From: Candidatus Liberimonas magnetica
Lineage (GTDB): Bacteria > Elusimicrobiota > Endomicrobiia > Endomicrobiales > JAFGIL01
Reading direction: 5' to 3'
Assembly (NCBI GenBank): GCA_020523885.1
Contig: JAJAPY010000023.1
Span: forward strand, 1-53,411
DNA length: 53,411 nt
The first letter of the stretch is position 1; each line of letters begins with the position of its first letter. A program made the position numbers and the translations under genes. Of this stretch, positions 33,279 through 41,136 are shown in pieces. The notes under the pieces are model-generated. The model ran no database searches, was not told the origin of the DNA, and saw only the letters and a list, made by a program, of their open reading frames with translations.

Positions 33279-33307
33279 ATTATAATTATATATTAATAAA
33301 AAGTCAA
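33279..33307 (-). promoter_or_regulatory. Sigma-70 promoter of the DnaA-like gene
   Basis: TTGACT (33302-33307) and TATAAT (33279-33284) with a 17-base spacer on the minus strand, in an AT-rich spacer 51 bases before the ATG. The match to consensus is 11 of 12. No DnaA boxes (TTATnCACA) are visible in this spacer, so I do not call an origin. Confidence 0.75.
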
Positions 33308-33386
33308 TAAATTCGAAAATATTGATATTAATAAAAATCAATGAATTTTTAAGCTTTTCTTCAATTTAAAAGGTATGCTTTTACGA

Positions 33387-34469
33387 TTATTTTCCGAGTA
33401 CGTCATTATAAATATTAACAGTTTCTCGTACGGTTTTCTCATATGAGAATATTTTTGAACGGGCAATCCCTTTTTCTATCATTTTTTTCCTTAAACCTTC
33501 ATCGGAAATTACCTTATAAATTGCATTTGAGAGCCTATCTATATCTTGCGCGTCGGTCATTATCCCTGCATCACCTACGACTTCCGGCATAGAGGATGAG
33601 TTTGACGTTATGACAGGGCATCCGGACGCCATGGCTTCAAGTGGCGGCAGCCCAAAACCTTCGTAAAGCGAAGGGAATACAAAGACATCCGCGCCGCAGT
33701 AATATTTCCGTAATTCTTCCTGGTTTAGGACTTCCGGCATTAAGACAGAGTTTTCTATAGAATAAGCAGCTATCATTTTTTGTATCTTTACGATATAATC
33801 TTTTTTTCCGTTCCCTACTAATACTAATTTATGAGATATTTCATTTTTCTTTTTTAGCCTATTAAATGCTTCTACCAGAGTATGTACATTCTTATGAGGC
33901 CTGAGCGCACCCACGTAGAGGATATATTTTCCTATTTTTTCCCGAACCTCTTTTGCCAATTCTAAAGACGGCTTAAAAACAGGGTTTATTCCAATATAAA
34001 TCACTTTTATCTTTGAAGGTTCTACCCGGAAATGCTTTATAATATCATTTTTAGTATTTTCAGATATCGTCATTATCCTTTGTGACTTTTCGCATGCCGA
34101 AGCCAAAAAGAATTTTGCATAATAATAAGCAGCTCTGGAGGATAAAAATTGAGGAAAAAGGATATGTATCAAATCATGGATAGATACCACCATCTTTCCG
34201 CTGTAAAAATAAGGTATGTTATAATGGGGTTCATGGAATATATCTACCTTTGAGTTTTCTATCATTCCCGGGAGTTTTAATTGCTCTGTAATGCTATAAA
34301 TTGGAAATTTAGCTTCTATGGTTTTTATCCCGAAATGATTTAACTTTGCAGGGTCGCCAAATAGTAAATATTCGTTCTTATCAAAATCCTTTATATGTTT
34401 CAACAATAGCTTTATATAAGTCCCTATCCCGGAATTGTCTATCATCCTTGCATCTATGCCGATTTTCAT
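33387..34469 (-). CDS. GT4-type glycosyltransferase
   Basis: 360 aa, GT-B fold. The N-terminus [18 protein letters not shown] has the acceptor-domain glycine loop. In the C-terminal half, [18 protein letters not shown] holds the phosphate-binding Lys, and [19 protein letters not shown] is the ExxGxxxxE-type donor motif of family 4 (mannosyl/glucosyl transferases). It probably adds a sugar to a lipid-linked or capsular glycan in the cytoplasm. It starts 9 bases after deoC and is likely cotranscribed with it. Confidence 0.88.
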   Translation of the reverse strand: MKIGIDARMIDNSGIGTYIKLLLKHIKDFDKNEYLLFGDPAKLNHFGIKTIEAKFPIYSITEQLKLPGMIENSKVDIFHEPHYNIPYFYSGKMVVSIHDLIHILFPQFLSSRAAYYYAKFFLASACEKSQRIMTISENTKNDIIKHFRVEPSKIKVIYIGINPVFKPSLELAKEVREKIGKYILYVGALRPHKNVHTLVEAFNRLKKKNEISHKLVLVGNGKKDYIVKIQKMIAAYSIENSVLMPEVLNQEELRKYYCGADVFVFPSLYEGFGLPPLEAMASGCPVITSNSSSMPEVVGDAGIMTDAQDIDRLSNAIYKVISDEGLRKKMIEKGIARSKIFSYEKTVRETVNIYNDVLGK

Positions 34470-34478
34470 AAAAATCCT

Positions 34479-35126
34479 TTAGGATCCTTTGACCAAATTA
34501 CGGGATGTTCCTAGCCGGGTTGCACCGGCATTAATAAACTTGAGCGCATCGAACGATGTTCTAATCCCGCCTGCCGCTTTAATCCCGATATCAGAACCTA
34601 TGGTCTTTCTAATCAGTTTTATATCTCCCAAGTTGGCACCTGACGGCCCAAATCCTGTAGAAGTTTTAATAAAATCAGCTTTTGCTCTTTTTATCAGTTT
34701 AGCAACTGTTATTTTTTCTTTCTTTGTCAAATAGCAAGTCTCTATGATTACTTTAAGCACCCTGCTTCCTGCGGCTTTTCTTACAGCTTTTATATCATTT
34801 AAAACAAATCTCATATCACCTGACTTCAAGGCTCCGATATTTATTACCATGTCAAGCTCATCGGCACCGTTCTTTACGGCATCTAAAGCTTCACAGACCT
34901 TTATTTCTGTCGTAGAAGCTCCAAACGGAAAACCTATTACAGAACAGACTTTTACATTATTTTTCCCAAGGAGCTTTTTGCAATAGTTTACATGGCAGGG
35001 GTTCACACAAACGCTGGAAAAATTATATGCCAGAGCATCTTTGCAGAGTTTTTTTATTTCTTTTTTTGTTGCATCCGGCCTTAACAAAGTGTAATCTATG
35101 AACTGAGCGATATTTTCTTTTTTCAT
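34479..35126 (-). CDS. deoC: Deoxyribose-phosphate aldolase
   Basis: 215 aa, normal length for short bacterial DeoC. It splits 2-deoxyribose-5-phosphate into glyceraldehyde-3-phosphate and acetaldehyde in nucleoside salvage. Visible catalytic residues: proton-relay Asp92 (ADELDMVINIG), Schiff-base Lys154 (DFIKTSTGFG) and Lys183 (GIKAAGGIRT). All are intact. The context with tpiA links the aldolase product to triose metabolism. Confidence 0.95.
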   Translation of the reverse strand: MKKENIAQFIDYTLLRPDATKKEIKKLCKDALAYNFSSVCVNPCHVNYCKKLLGKNNVKVCSVIGFPFGASTTEIKVCEALDAVKNGADELDMVINIGALKSGDMRFVLNDIKAVRKAAGSRVLKVIIETCYLTKKEKITVAKLIKRAKADFIKTSTGFGPSGANLGDIKLIRKTIGSDIGIKAAGGIRTSFDALKFINAGATRLGTSRNLVKGS

Positions 35127-35193
35127 ACAATTTTTTATAGGATTTCTAATGTGGTAATTAAGACTTGGGTTTTGATTTTTTTACTATATTTAT

Positions 35194-35616
35194 TTATTTG
35201 GAAAGTTGTTTTATGTGCTTTTCAGCCAGGACCTTCTGGTCCTTATCTTCCGACAACTCCAATACTTTTTTCCACATGTTCAATGCCTTAGTATTCATTT
35301 CTTCTTTTTCAAAAAGCATTGCAAGATAATAATAGGCTGGCACTAAATTTTGGTTATCTTTCAAGGCTTTTTCCAATGATTCTTTTGTTATTGGATGATC
35401 ATATTTTTCGAAATAACCGTTTCTTTCCAAATGCTCAACCCAAAACTTAAAGCGGGCTGGTATTTCGCCCGCGATCTTTTCCAGTTTTGATACAGATTCC
35501 TCGACTTTTCCTTCCTTGAGTAACGCAAACACCTCTTTTAGACCGAGGTCGCCGGCATAAAGAAAAGCCGAACAAAACAGCAAAACCAAAAAAGTTATAA
35601 TTTGGTTTTTTCTCAT
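35194..35616 (-). CDS. Small secreted TPR-like protein
   Basis: 140 aa. Signal peptide about 1-21 (ITFLVLLFCSAFLYA). The mature part has two to three TPR-like helix pairs: GKVEESVSKLEKIAGEIP and NLVPAYYYLAMLFEKEEMNTKALNMWKKVLEL, split below into about residues 33-50 and 90-122. No catalytic motif. Such proteins mediate protein contacts in the periplasm. It lies between deoC and tpiA on the same strand. Confidence 0.7.
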   Translation of the reverse strand: MRKNQIITFLVLLFCSAFLYAGDLGLKEVFALLKEGKVEESVSKLEKIAGEIPARFKFWVEHLERNGYFEKYDHPITKESLEKALKDNQNLVPAYYYLAMLFEKEEMNTKALNMWKKVLELSEDKDQKVLAEKHIKQLSK

Positions 35617-35694
35617 AGATCTCTACTTAAAGATTATTTGGGACTCTTGGAAAAGTCCTCAACACTCAGAGATTGTTGGGGTTTTTCAACAATC

Positions 35695-36453
35695 TTATTT
35701 GTATTTTACGATTTTTGTAAAAGACTCTATCTCTAAACTTGCTCCGCCCACAAGGGCTCCGTCAATATTAGGCTGTTTCATTAATTCAGCTGTGTTATCC
35801 GGTTTTACCGATCCGCCGTAAAGTATCCTTATTTTATCCGAAGAATCCTGCCCGTACATTTCTTTGTACAGTTTTCTTATATAAGCATGCACTTCCTCAG
35901 CTTGTTGCGGAGAAGCTGTCTTTCCTGTTCCTATTGCCCATACCGGTTCATAGGCTATTACTAAAATATCAGCTTGTTCTTGGGTCAATCCTTTAAGGCC
36001 GTTCTTCATTTGGCGTTCAATGACATTAAAAGTAATGTTTTTTTCTCTTTCTTCTAAAGTCTCTCCTATACATGCGATAGGAATAAGACCTGCTGTAAAA
36101 ACCGCTTTGATCCTTTTGTTCACGGTTTCATCGGTTTCGCCAAAATACTGGCGCCGTTCAGAATGCCCTATAATAACATATTTACATTCGGCATCCAGAA
36201 GCATCGGTACAGCTATCTCCCCCGTAAAAGCTCCTTTGGCTTCCCAGTGTACATTCTGTGCACCAAGGTTTATATTTGATCCTTTTAAAACTTTTGATAC
36301 CGAATTTAGCGCAGTAAAGGCAGGACAGACAAGTATATCCCTGTCTTTCACATCCGACAAATTGTTCTTTAGGCCTGTTACCAGTTCCAAAGCTTCAGCT
36401 ACGTTCTTGTGCATTTTCCAGTTTCCGGCTAATAAGGGCTTGCGTTTATTCAA
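35695..36453 (-). CDS. tpiA: Triose-phosphate isomerase
   Basis: 252 aa, the usual length. It interconverts dihydroxyacetone phosphate and glyceraldehyde-3-phosphate. Active-site residues are Lys13 (GNWKMHKN), His97 (IIGHSERR) and Glu169 (AYEPVWAIGTGKTA), all present. The start is TTG at 36453, supported by AAGGAG seven bases upstream. The structured repeat element described at 36470-36630 ends just before this ribosome site, so it would be the 5' leader of the message. A short inverted repeat (35670-35695) overlaps the stop codon. Confidence 0.96.
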   Translation of the reverse strand: MNKRKPLLAGNWKMHKNVAEALELVTGLKNNLSDVKDRDILVCPAFTALNSVSKVLKGSNINLGAQNVHWEAKGAFTGEIAVPMLLDAECKYVIIGHSERRQYFGETDETVNKRIKAVFTAGLIPIACIGETLEEREKNITFNVIERQMKNGLKGLTQEQADILVIAYEPVWAIGTGKTASPQQAEEVHAYIRKLYKEMYGQDSSDKIRILYGGSVKPDNTAELMKQPNIDGALVGGASLEIESFTKIVKYK

Positions 36454-36469
36454 GTTAATTCTCCTTTAT

Positions 36470-36630
36470 GTCGCGTTCCGCCTTTTGGGCGGAACTTACC
36501 CGCCTCTCGGCGGGATTGTTCCTGCTCGAAAGGTAACTTTTTCGCAGGAACGCTCCTAGAGGGAAACTATGTTTCCCTTCTACGTTCAGATAAGAAGATA
36601 AACTTCTTATCTTCACTGAACCCTTCTAAT
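36470..36630 (-). repeat. Structured leader element, copy A (upstream of tpiA)
   Basis: On the minus strand it opens with TTAGAAGGGTTCAGTGAAG and closes with AACGCGACA, 10 bases before the tpiA ribosome site. Five arms can be drawn: GATAAGAAG/CTTCTTATC inside GTTC/GAAC; GGGAAAC/GTTTCCC; GTTCCTGC/GCAGGAAC with an inner CGAAA/TTTCG; CCCGCC/GGCGGG; and GTTCCGCC/GGCGGAAC. Copy B on the plus strand at 38168 has the same arms with different paired bases and identical linkers. It may be an RNA leader or a mobile palindromic element. Confidence 0.75.
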
Positions 36631-36650
36631 TTGTAAACTTCCTTATTCTT

Positions 36651-36678
36651 GTCGCGTTCCGCCTTTTGGGCGGAACTT
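36651..36678 (-). repeat. Extra copy of the terminal hairpin of the structured element
   Basis: The 28 bases at 36470-36497 (gtcgcg then GTTCCGCC-ttttGGGCGGAAC type hairpin) recur exactly here, 181 bases away, just outside copy A. This suggests that a second element ended here and was truncated, or that the terminal hairpin moves on its own. Confidence 0.7.
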
Positions 36679-36761
36679 TGTGGAAGATGGCATAGGAAGA
36701 AACCATTCCATGCTGTTATTTTTGTTATTTTATCACTTTTTTATCAACAAATCAAGAAAAA

Positions 36762-36790
36762 TTGACTTTTAAGTTTTTTTTTGCTAAATA
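36762..36790 (+). promoter_or_regulatory. Possible promoter of the 36.8-44.7 kb operon
   Basis: TTGACT (36762-36767) is followed after 17 bases by TAAATA preceded by TGC, an extended -10-like box. The -35 is good and the -10 weak. It lies 14 bases before the ATG of the first gene, which would leave a very short leader. Confidence 0.4.
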
Positions 36791-36804
36791 TTCATTGATA
36801 AATT

Positions 36805-37323
36805 ATGATTTTTTTAAAATTGATTTTTGGTATTTTTTTCCTGTTTTTAGGATTAATTTACCTATATAAACCAAACCTTGTTTTGGCAATAAACAGAATA
36901 GCCAGAGATATATTTTTTAATGACAAGACAGTTTTACTAGAAAGAAAGAAATTAGCTATCCTGTTATTTTGTGTGGCCTTTATTTCTTTATATATGGGGC
37001 TTACTAGTTTAGCATCTTTTTTTGAGAACCAGAATAAAAAAATTTGGTTCATTGAACCGATAAAATATTCGATGTATATAGCAACTCAGGATTACTATGC
37101 AGGAAGGTATAAGAGTGCCATTGAAAGGTACATTAAGATACTTCCTCTGTCCGATGACCAGCAGAATGTGCTGAAATGCATGGCTTTTACATATATGGAA
37201 ATGGGAGAAAAAGATAAGGCAAAAGCATTATTTGATAAATTGCTCCAATTAGATCCTGATGACCAGGTAGTTAAAATAAAACTGCAAAAATTAAAGGCTA
37301 ATAATGAAAACAAGTCAAACTAG
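36805..37323 (+). CDS. Membrane-anchored TPR protein
   Basis: 172 aa. Two hydrophobic segments (about 3-25 and 51-71) are followed by a soluble part with two TPR-like units: DYYAGRYKSAIERYIKILPL and FTYMEMGEKDKAKALFDKLL, the latter ending in QLDPDDQVVKIKL. No catalytic residues. It probably serves as a membrane scaffold. Its 3' end overlaps the aroE start by 20 bases, implying coupled translation and making this the first gene of the plus-strand operon. Confidence 0.75.
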   Translation: MIFLKLIFGIFFLFLGLIYLYKPNLVLAINRIARDIFFNDKTVLLERKKLAILLFCVAFISLYMGLTSLASFFENQNKKIWFIEPIKYSMYIATQDYYAGRYKSAIERYIKILPLSDDQQNVLKCMAFTYMEMGEKDKAKALFDKLLQLDPDDQVVKIKLQKLKANNENKSN

Positions 37324-38131
37324 ACTAACAGGCATTTTCGGTTATCCTATAAAACACACCTTATCTCCTCTAATGCATAATACGGCATTCAAGTATTTGA
37401 ACCTTGATTTTTTTTATTTGCCTTTTGAAATAAAACCAGAGGAATTAAAAGAAGCGATACATGCTATCCGTGTGTTGAATATAGCAGGGGTAAACCTTAC
37501 TATCCCTCATAAGGAAAATGCACTTAAATTCCTGGACAAAATCGACTTTTTAGCCAAGAAGATAGGGAGCGTCAATACTCTTGTCAACAAAAACGGCATT
37601 CTTACAGGCTATAATACTGACGGTCTTGGTTTCTTAAAAGATCTGATTAACCATGAAATAAATCCTAGAAATAAAACAGCAATTTTAGTAGGCGCAGGCG
37701 GCGCAGGCCGTGCTATAGCCTCTGTTTTAAGCCATGCCGGAGCAAAAATTATATACATAACCGATAAAGATGAAGCTAGGGCAAAAAAACTGGTAAGGTC
37801 TGTGAAAAATTCCAGGTTTGAGCCGTTTATTAAGTGGCAAAAAAGGATAAAAGAAACGAGTTTATTGGTAAACGCTACTCCCCTAGGGATGCACGACAAT
37901 GACCCATCGCCAGTTAATATCGAAAATTTAAATAAAAAAACCTTTGTTTATGACGTTATATATAACCGTAAGACAAAGCTCCTGGAATTCGCTAAAAAGG
38001 TCAAAGCCAGGCATTGCAGCGGGATCGGCATGCTCCTTAATCAAGGCGCTCTTGCCTTTGAACTGTGGACCGGCAAAAAAGCCCCGGTGAAAGTTATGGA
38101 AAAAGCTCTATTAAAAGCTTTAAATAAATAA
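37304..38131 (+). CDS. aroE: Shikimate dehydrogenase
   Basis: 275 aa. It reduces 3-dehydroshikimate with NADPH in aromatic amino acid synthesis. The substrate-site SPLMHN (21-26), NLTIPHK with catalytic Lys70, and NTDG with Asp106 are present. The nucleotide loop is GAGGAGRA, and NATPLGM, DVIYN and the C-terminal MLLNQGALAFELWTG match the family. The ATG lies inside the preceding TPR gene. The gene ends before a 222-base spacer containing structured element copy B. Confidence 0.96.
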   Translation: MKTSQTRLTGIFGYPIKHTLSPLMHNTAFKYLNLDFFYLPFEIKPEELKEAIHAIRVLNIAGVNLTIPHKENALKFLDKIDFLAKKIGSVNTLVNKNGILTGYNTDGLGFLKDLINHEINPRNKTAILVGAGGAGRAIASVLSHAGAKIIYITDKDEARAKKLVRSVKNSRFEPFIKWQKRIKETSLLVNATPLGMHDNDPSPVNIENLNKKTFVYDVIYNRKTKLLEFAKKVKARHCSGIGMLLNQGALAFELWTGKKAPVKVMEKALLKALNK

Positions 38132-38167
38132 TTCAGCCCGAAAGGGCACGACAATTTAAATTTCAAC

Positions 38168-38337
38168 TTAGAAGGGTTCAGTGAAGAAAGTCACGCAATG
38201 CGTGGCTTTCTGAACGCCGAAGGGAAACTTGGTTTCCATCGGGGAGCGTTCCAGCGAGCAGTTTCCTATCGAGCTGGAACAATCCCTCTCCCGCAGAGCG
38301 GGAGAGGGTAAGTCCCCGCCCAGGGCGGGGACGCGAC
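38168..38337 (+). repeat. Structured leader element, copy B (upstream of PIN-TRAM gene)
   Basis: It opens with TTAGAAGGGTTCAGTGAAG and ends ACGCGACA, four bases before the Shine-Dalgarno of the next gene. The arms are GAAAGTCACGC/GCGTGGCTTTC inside GTTC/GAAC, GGAAAC/GTTTCC, GTTCCAGC/GCTGGAAC, CCCTCTCCCGC/GCGGGAGAGGG and GTCCCCGCC/GGCGGGGAC. Compared with copy A the stem bases change in pairs (for example CCTGC/GCAGG to CCAGC/GCTGG), while linkers such as AATCCC and GGGTAAGT are kept. Confidence 0.75.
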
Positions 38338-38353
38338 AACGGAGGTGATAACA

Positions 38354-39349
38354 TTGCTCATATGGATTATCAGAGGTTTGATTTTAATTACAAGCCCGAT
38401 CGTAAGTTATTTTTACATTTCCCAGAATTTTGAGGGTATAATTATTGGATTTTCAATCGCATCGATTTTTGTTGTGGGCGAGATCATTATTCAGGCGATC
38501 CCGTTAGATACTATTATCGCGGGGATACTCGGGATCATTTTTGGCTTGATCGGAGCCAAATTACTTGATTATATCGTCTATTTGACGGATAATACCCAGC
38601 TTTATGAATGGTTAAAGAATTATTCGCTTTTGATCAAGATAATCTTTGCCTATTTTGGCCTTGTAATAGCAGTAAAGAAAAAATCAGAGTTAGACCTGTT
38701 AGACCAGGATATCTTAAGGAAAAGAAAACATAAAAGGATCAATGAATTAGTAATATTGGATACCAGCACATTGATCGACGGCAGGATTACGGATATAACT
38801 GAAACCAAGTTTTTATCCGGAGCTTTCCTTGTTCCAAGGTTTGTGCTCCAGGAATTACAGGCCTTGGCGGATTCTAGCGATACCCACAAAAGAAACCGCG
38901 CAAGAAGAGGCCTTGACATCATAGCACAGCTCCAGAAGGACGAGACTGTGACCATAAAAATCGTTGATAAAGATTTTCCTGACCTAACCGGTGTCGACCA
39001 AAAACTCCTGCAATTAGCAAAAGACCTAGAAGCAAAGATAATCACTACGGATTTTAATTTAAATAAAGTTGCGGCATTGCAGGGTGTAGTGGTTTTAAAC
39101 ATAAACGACTTATCTAATGCCCTTAAGCCGATCTATTTACCAGGAGAAAAAATGCCGCTTTTTGTGGTAAAAGAAGGTAAAGAACGCAGCCAGGGAATAG
39201 GTTACCTCGATGACGGCACCATGGTAGTAGTCGAAGACGGCCGTAAATACGTGGGTAAAAGAATAGAAGTGATAGTAAATTCTATTTTGCAGACGTCATC
39301 AGGCAGGATGGTCTTTACAAGGTTTTTACAGGACCATAACAATGATTAA
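38354..39349 (+). CDS. Membrane PIN-TRAM domain protein (YacL family)
   Basis: 331 aa from a TTG at 38354, chosen for the strong GGAGGTGA five bases upstream. Four membrane helices (about 1-112) are followed by a PIN nuclease-like domain (LVILDTSTLIDGRI, with further Asp in TGVDQKLLQLA and KIITTDFNLNKVA) and a C-terminal TRAM domain (GIGYLDDGTMVVVEDGRKYVG split across about 275-300). This is the architecture of Bacillus YacL and Thermus homologues. The acidic residues suggest RNase activity at the membrane, but the substrate is unknown. It is next to ispD, as in many bacteria (yacL-ispD-ispF-cysS-rlmB order). Confidence 0.92.
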   Translation: MLIWIIRGLILITSPIVSYFYISQNFEGIIIGFSIASIFVVGEIIIQAIPLDTIIAGILGIIFGLIGAKLLDYIVYLTDNTQLYEWLKNYSLLIKIIFAYFGLVIAVKKKSELDLLDQDILRKRKHKRINELVILDTSTLIDGRITDITETKFLSGAFLVPRFVLQELQALADSSDTHKRNRARRGLDIIAQLQKDETVTIKIVDKDFPDLTGVDQKLLQLAKDLEAKIITTDFNLNKVAALQGVVVLNINDLSNALKPIYLPGEKMPLFVVKEGKERSQGIGYLDDGTMVVVEDGRKYVGKRIEVIVNSILQTSSGRMVFTRFLQDHNND

Positions 39350-39387
39350 AACCCAAGCTCCGGGATTGGGTTGAAAGGGAATAGGAA

Positions 39388-40059
39388 ATGAAAGCTGCTG
39401 TCATAATAGCTGCAGCAGGTTTAAGCAAAAGATTCGGCTCCAAAAAGCCAAAACAGTTTTTATTATTGAATAAACTGCCTGTTTTTCTATGGAGTGTTAT
39501 CGCATTCTTGAAGATAAAAGAAGTTAAACAAATAATACTTGTTGTACCTCAGGATGCTGTAAGAATTCTAAAAAAACACGAAAAGAAGTACGGCTTCACA
39601 CTTATAGCCGGCGGAAAAGAACGTTTTGATTCTGTTAAAAACGGGCTGAAAGCACTAAATAGAAATATCGATATCGTTGCTATTCATGACGGGGCAAGGC
39701 CCCTTATATCGACCGATACGATCAGAAACTGCTTAAATGCCGCAAAAAAATACGGTGCTGCCATTGCGGCACTTGATATAACCGATACTGTAAAGCTGTG
39801 CGACAAATCTTTGGCCGTTAAAAAAACTATCTCCCGCGACCTGGTCTGGAGGGCTCAAACACCTCAGGTCTTCAAAAGAGAGGTCATTGAGAGGGCTTAT
39901 TCAAGATTAAATTCAAAAAATGTCACGGACGATTCCCAGATCGTGGAATCATCCGGATACAGAGTTAAAATCGTGAAGGACAGGCCCTCGAATATAAAGA
40001 TCACAAAACCCAAAGACCTGCTACTTTGTAAACTCTTTGTAGGAAATAATTTATTATAG
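39388..40059 (+). CDS. ispD: 2-C-methyl-D-erythritol 4-phosphate cytidylyltransferase
   Basis: 223 aa, normal length. Third step of the MEP isoprenoid pathway: CTP plus MEP to CDP-ME. The N-terminal AAAGLSKRFGSKKPKQFL is the CTP-binding loop with its Arg and Lys, and VAIHDGARPLIS and TPQVFKREVIERAY are the other conserved blocks. It lies between the PIN-TRAM gene and ispF, 8 bases before the latter. Confidence 0.96.
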   Translation: MKAAVIIAAAGLSKRFGSKKPKQFLLLNKLPVFLWSVIAFLKIKEVKQIILVVPQDAVRILKKHEKKYGFTLIAGGKERFDSVKNGLKALNRNIDIVAIHDGARPLISTDTIRNCLNAAKKYGAAIAALDITDTVKLCDKSLAVKKTISRDLVWRAQTPQVFKREVIERAYSRLNSKNVTDDSQIVESSGYRVKIVKDRPSNIKITKPKDLLLCKLFVGNNLL

Positions 40060-40067
40060 GAAAGCTT

Positions 40068-40535
40068 ATGTATATCGGATTAGGCTATGATGTGCACAGG
40101 TTCACGAAAAAAAAGCCGCTGGTACTCGGGGGCATAACATTAAAAAGCCCTTTGGGCCTTTTGGGGCACAGCGACGCAGATGTCTTGACACATTCCCTCA
40201 TGGACGCAATACTTGGCGCATGCGGCCTTAAGGATATTGGCCATTATTTCCCGAACACGGACCCGAGACTGAGAAACATATCAAGTTTTATTCTTCTTGA
40301 AAAGGTATTATCACTGCTCAAAAAACAAAAAAAGAAGGTAAATAACATAGATATTACGATAATAGCTCAAAAACCCAAAATAAGCCCTTGTGTAGAAAAA
40401 ATTAAAAAAAACCTCTCTAAAACCCTAAGAATACCGGTTTCGCGCATCGGTTTAAAAGCTACTACAAACGAAAAAATAGGATTTATTGGAAGAGGAGAGG
40501 GCATAGCTGCAATAACCGTGGTTAGTATACTGTGA
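40068..40535 (+). CDS. ispF: 2-C-methyl-D-erythritol 2,4-cyclodiphosphate synthase
   Basis: 155 aa, the family's standard length. Converts CDP-ME-2-phosphate to the cyclodiphosphate in the MEP pathway. The zinc site DVH is at GLGYDVHRF, with the His in LLGHSDADVL. The C-terminal IGLKATTNEKIGFIGRGEGI is the family signature. All key residues are present. It lies directly downstream of ispD with a short spacer. Confidence 0.97.
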   Translation: MYIGLGYDVHRFTKKKPLVLGGITLKSPLGLLGHSDADVLTHSLMDAILGACGLKDIGHYFPNTDPRLRNISSFILLEKVLSLLKKQKKKVNNIDITIIAQKPKISPCVEKIKKNLSKTLRIPVSRIGLKATTNEKIGFIGRGEGIAAITVVSIL

Positions 40536-40548
40536 GTAGAGGAAATTT

Positions 40549-41136
40549 ATGATAAAAATTATTTTTTTTCTTTTCTTAATTATCTCTATCCCAATTGCAG
40601 GGTTTCTTTGGTATATGGGTTTCTTTGATACGCTGGCTATAGGGGTCGATAAATCCGGCCATTACTGGCTCGTATATGAAAAAATAAAAGGCGACTACAG
40701 GCAGGCCGGAGACTCCTGCGGGAAAGTATCCAGGTGGCTTTATGCAAACAATATTCCCGCATCAAAAGAATTCGGGATGTATTTCGATAACCCGCAAAAA
40801 GTCCCCAAGAATGAATTAAGGTCGATAGCCGGTGCACTTATAGACGACAAAGATTCCGATAAGATAGAACAGATAAAACAGGAATTTTATATCCAGGAGA
40901 TTTTCCCTCTTTCTTGTATAAAAACAAGTTTTCCTTACAAAAATCAGCTTTCCCTAATCCTCGGTATTTTCAGGGCTTATCCGGAAATAGCAAAGTATGC
41001 AGAAATAAATAATTATACTCAAAATTACGAGGCCAGTATAGAAATATATGATGAAAAGGCAGGGCAGATAACCTATTTTACTCCTATCGAACAAAACCTT
41101 AACCTGGTTGACAAGTACTATAATACAGAAAAATAA
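40549..41136 (+). CDS. Membrane-anchored GyrI-like protein
   Basis: 195 aa. One N-terminal anchor (about 2-24) is followed by a domain with VYEKIKGDYRQAG, FGMYFDNPQKVPKNELRS and GALIDD. This resembles the GyrI-like small-molecule-binding fold (SOUL/TEX264-related), in which GxYFDxPxxVPxxxLRS is typical. The ligand is unknown. Its stop codon shares one base with the cysS ATG (TAATG), so translation is coupled. Its place within the conserved ispD-ispF-cysS-rlmB string makes it a possible housekeeping accessory. Confidence 0.6.
   Translation: MIKIIFFLFLIISIPIAGFLWYMGFFDTLAIGVDKSGHYWLVYEKIKGDYRQAGDSCGKVSRWLYANNIPASKEFGMYFDNPQKVPKNELRSIAGALIDDKDSDKIEQIKQEFYIQEIFPLSCIKTSFPYKNQLSLILGIFRAYPEIAKYAEINNYTQNYEASIEIYDEKAGQITYFTPIEQNLNLVDKYYNTEK

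Larger units (their letters stand above)
36454..36804. other. Spacer between divergent tpiA and the TPR/aroE operon
   Basis: 351 bases without a gene. It contains structured element copy A, the extra terminal hairpin at 36651-36678, and then an AT-rich tail (36720-36800) with a possible plus-strand promoter. Open frames here run through the hairpins and are not credible genes. Confidence 0.7.

Noticed and set aside
33229-33386. Replication origin next to the DnaA-like gene
   Set aside because: The spacer is AT-rich, but no TTATnCACA boxes are visible, and the neighbouring protein lacks the DNA-binding domain.
36020-36559. Plus-strand frame of 179 codons
   Set aside because: It is antisense to tpiA, whose catalytic residues are all present, and runs into the structured repeat.
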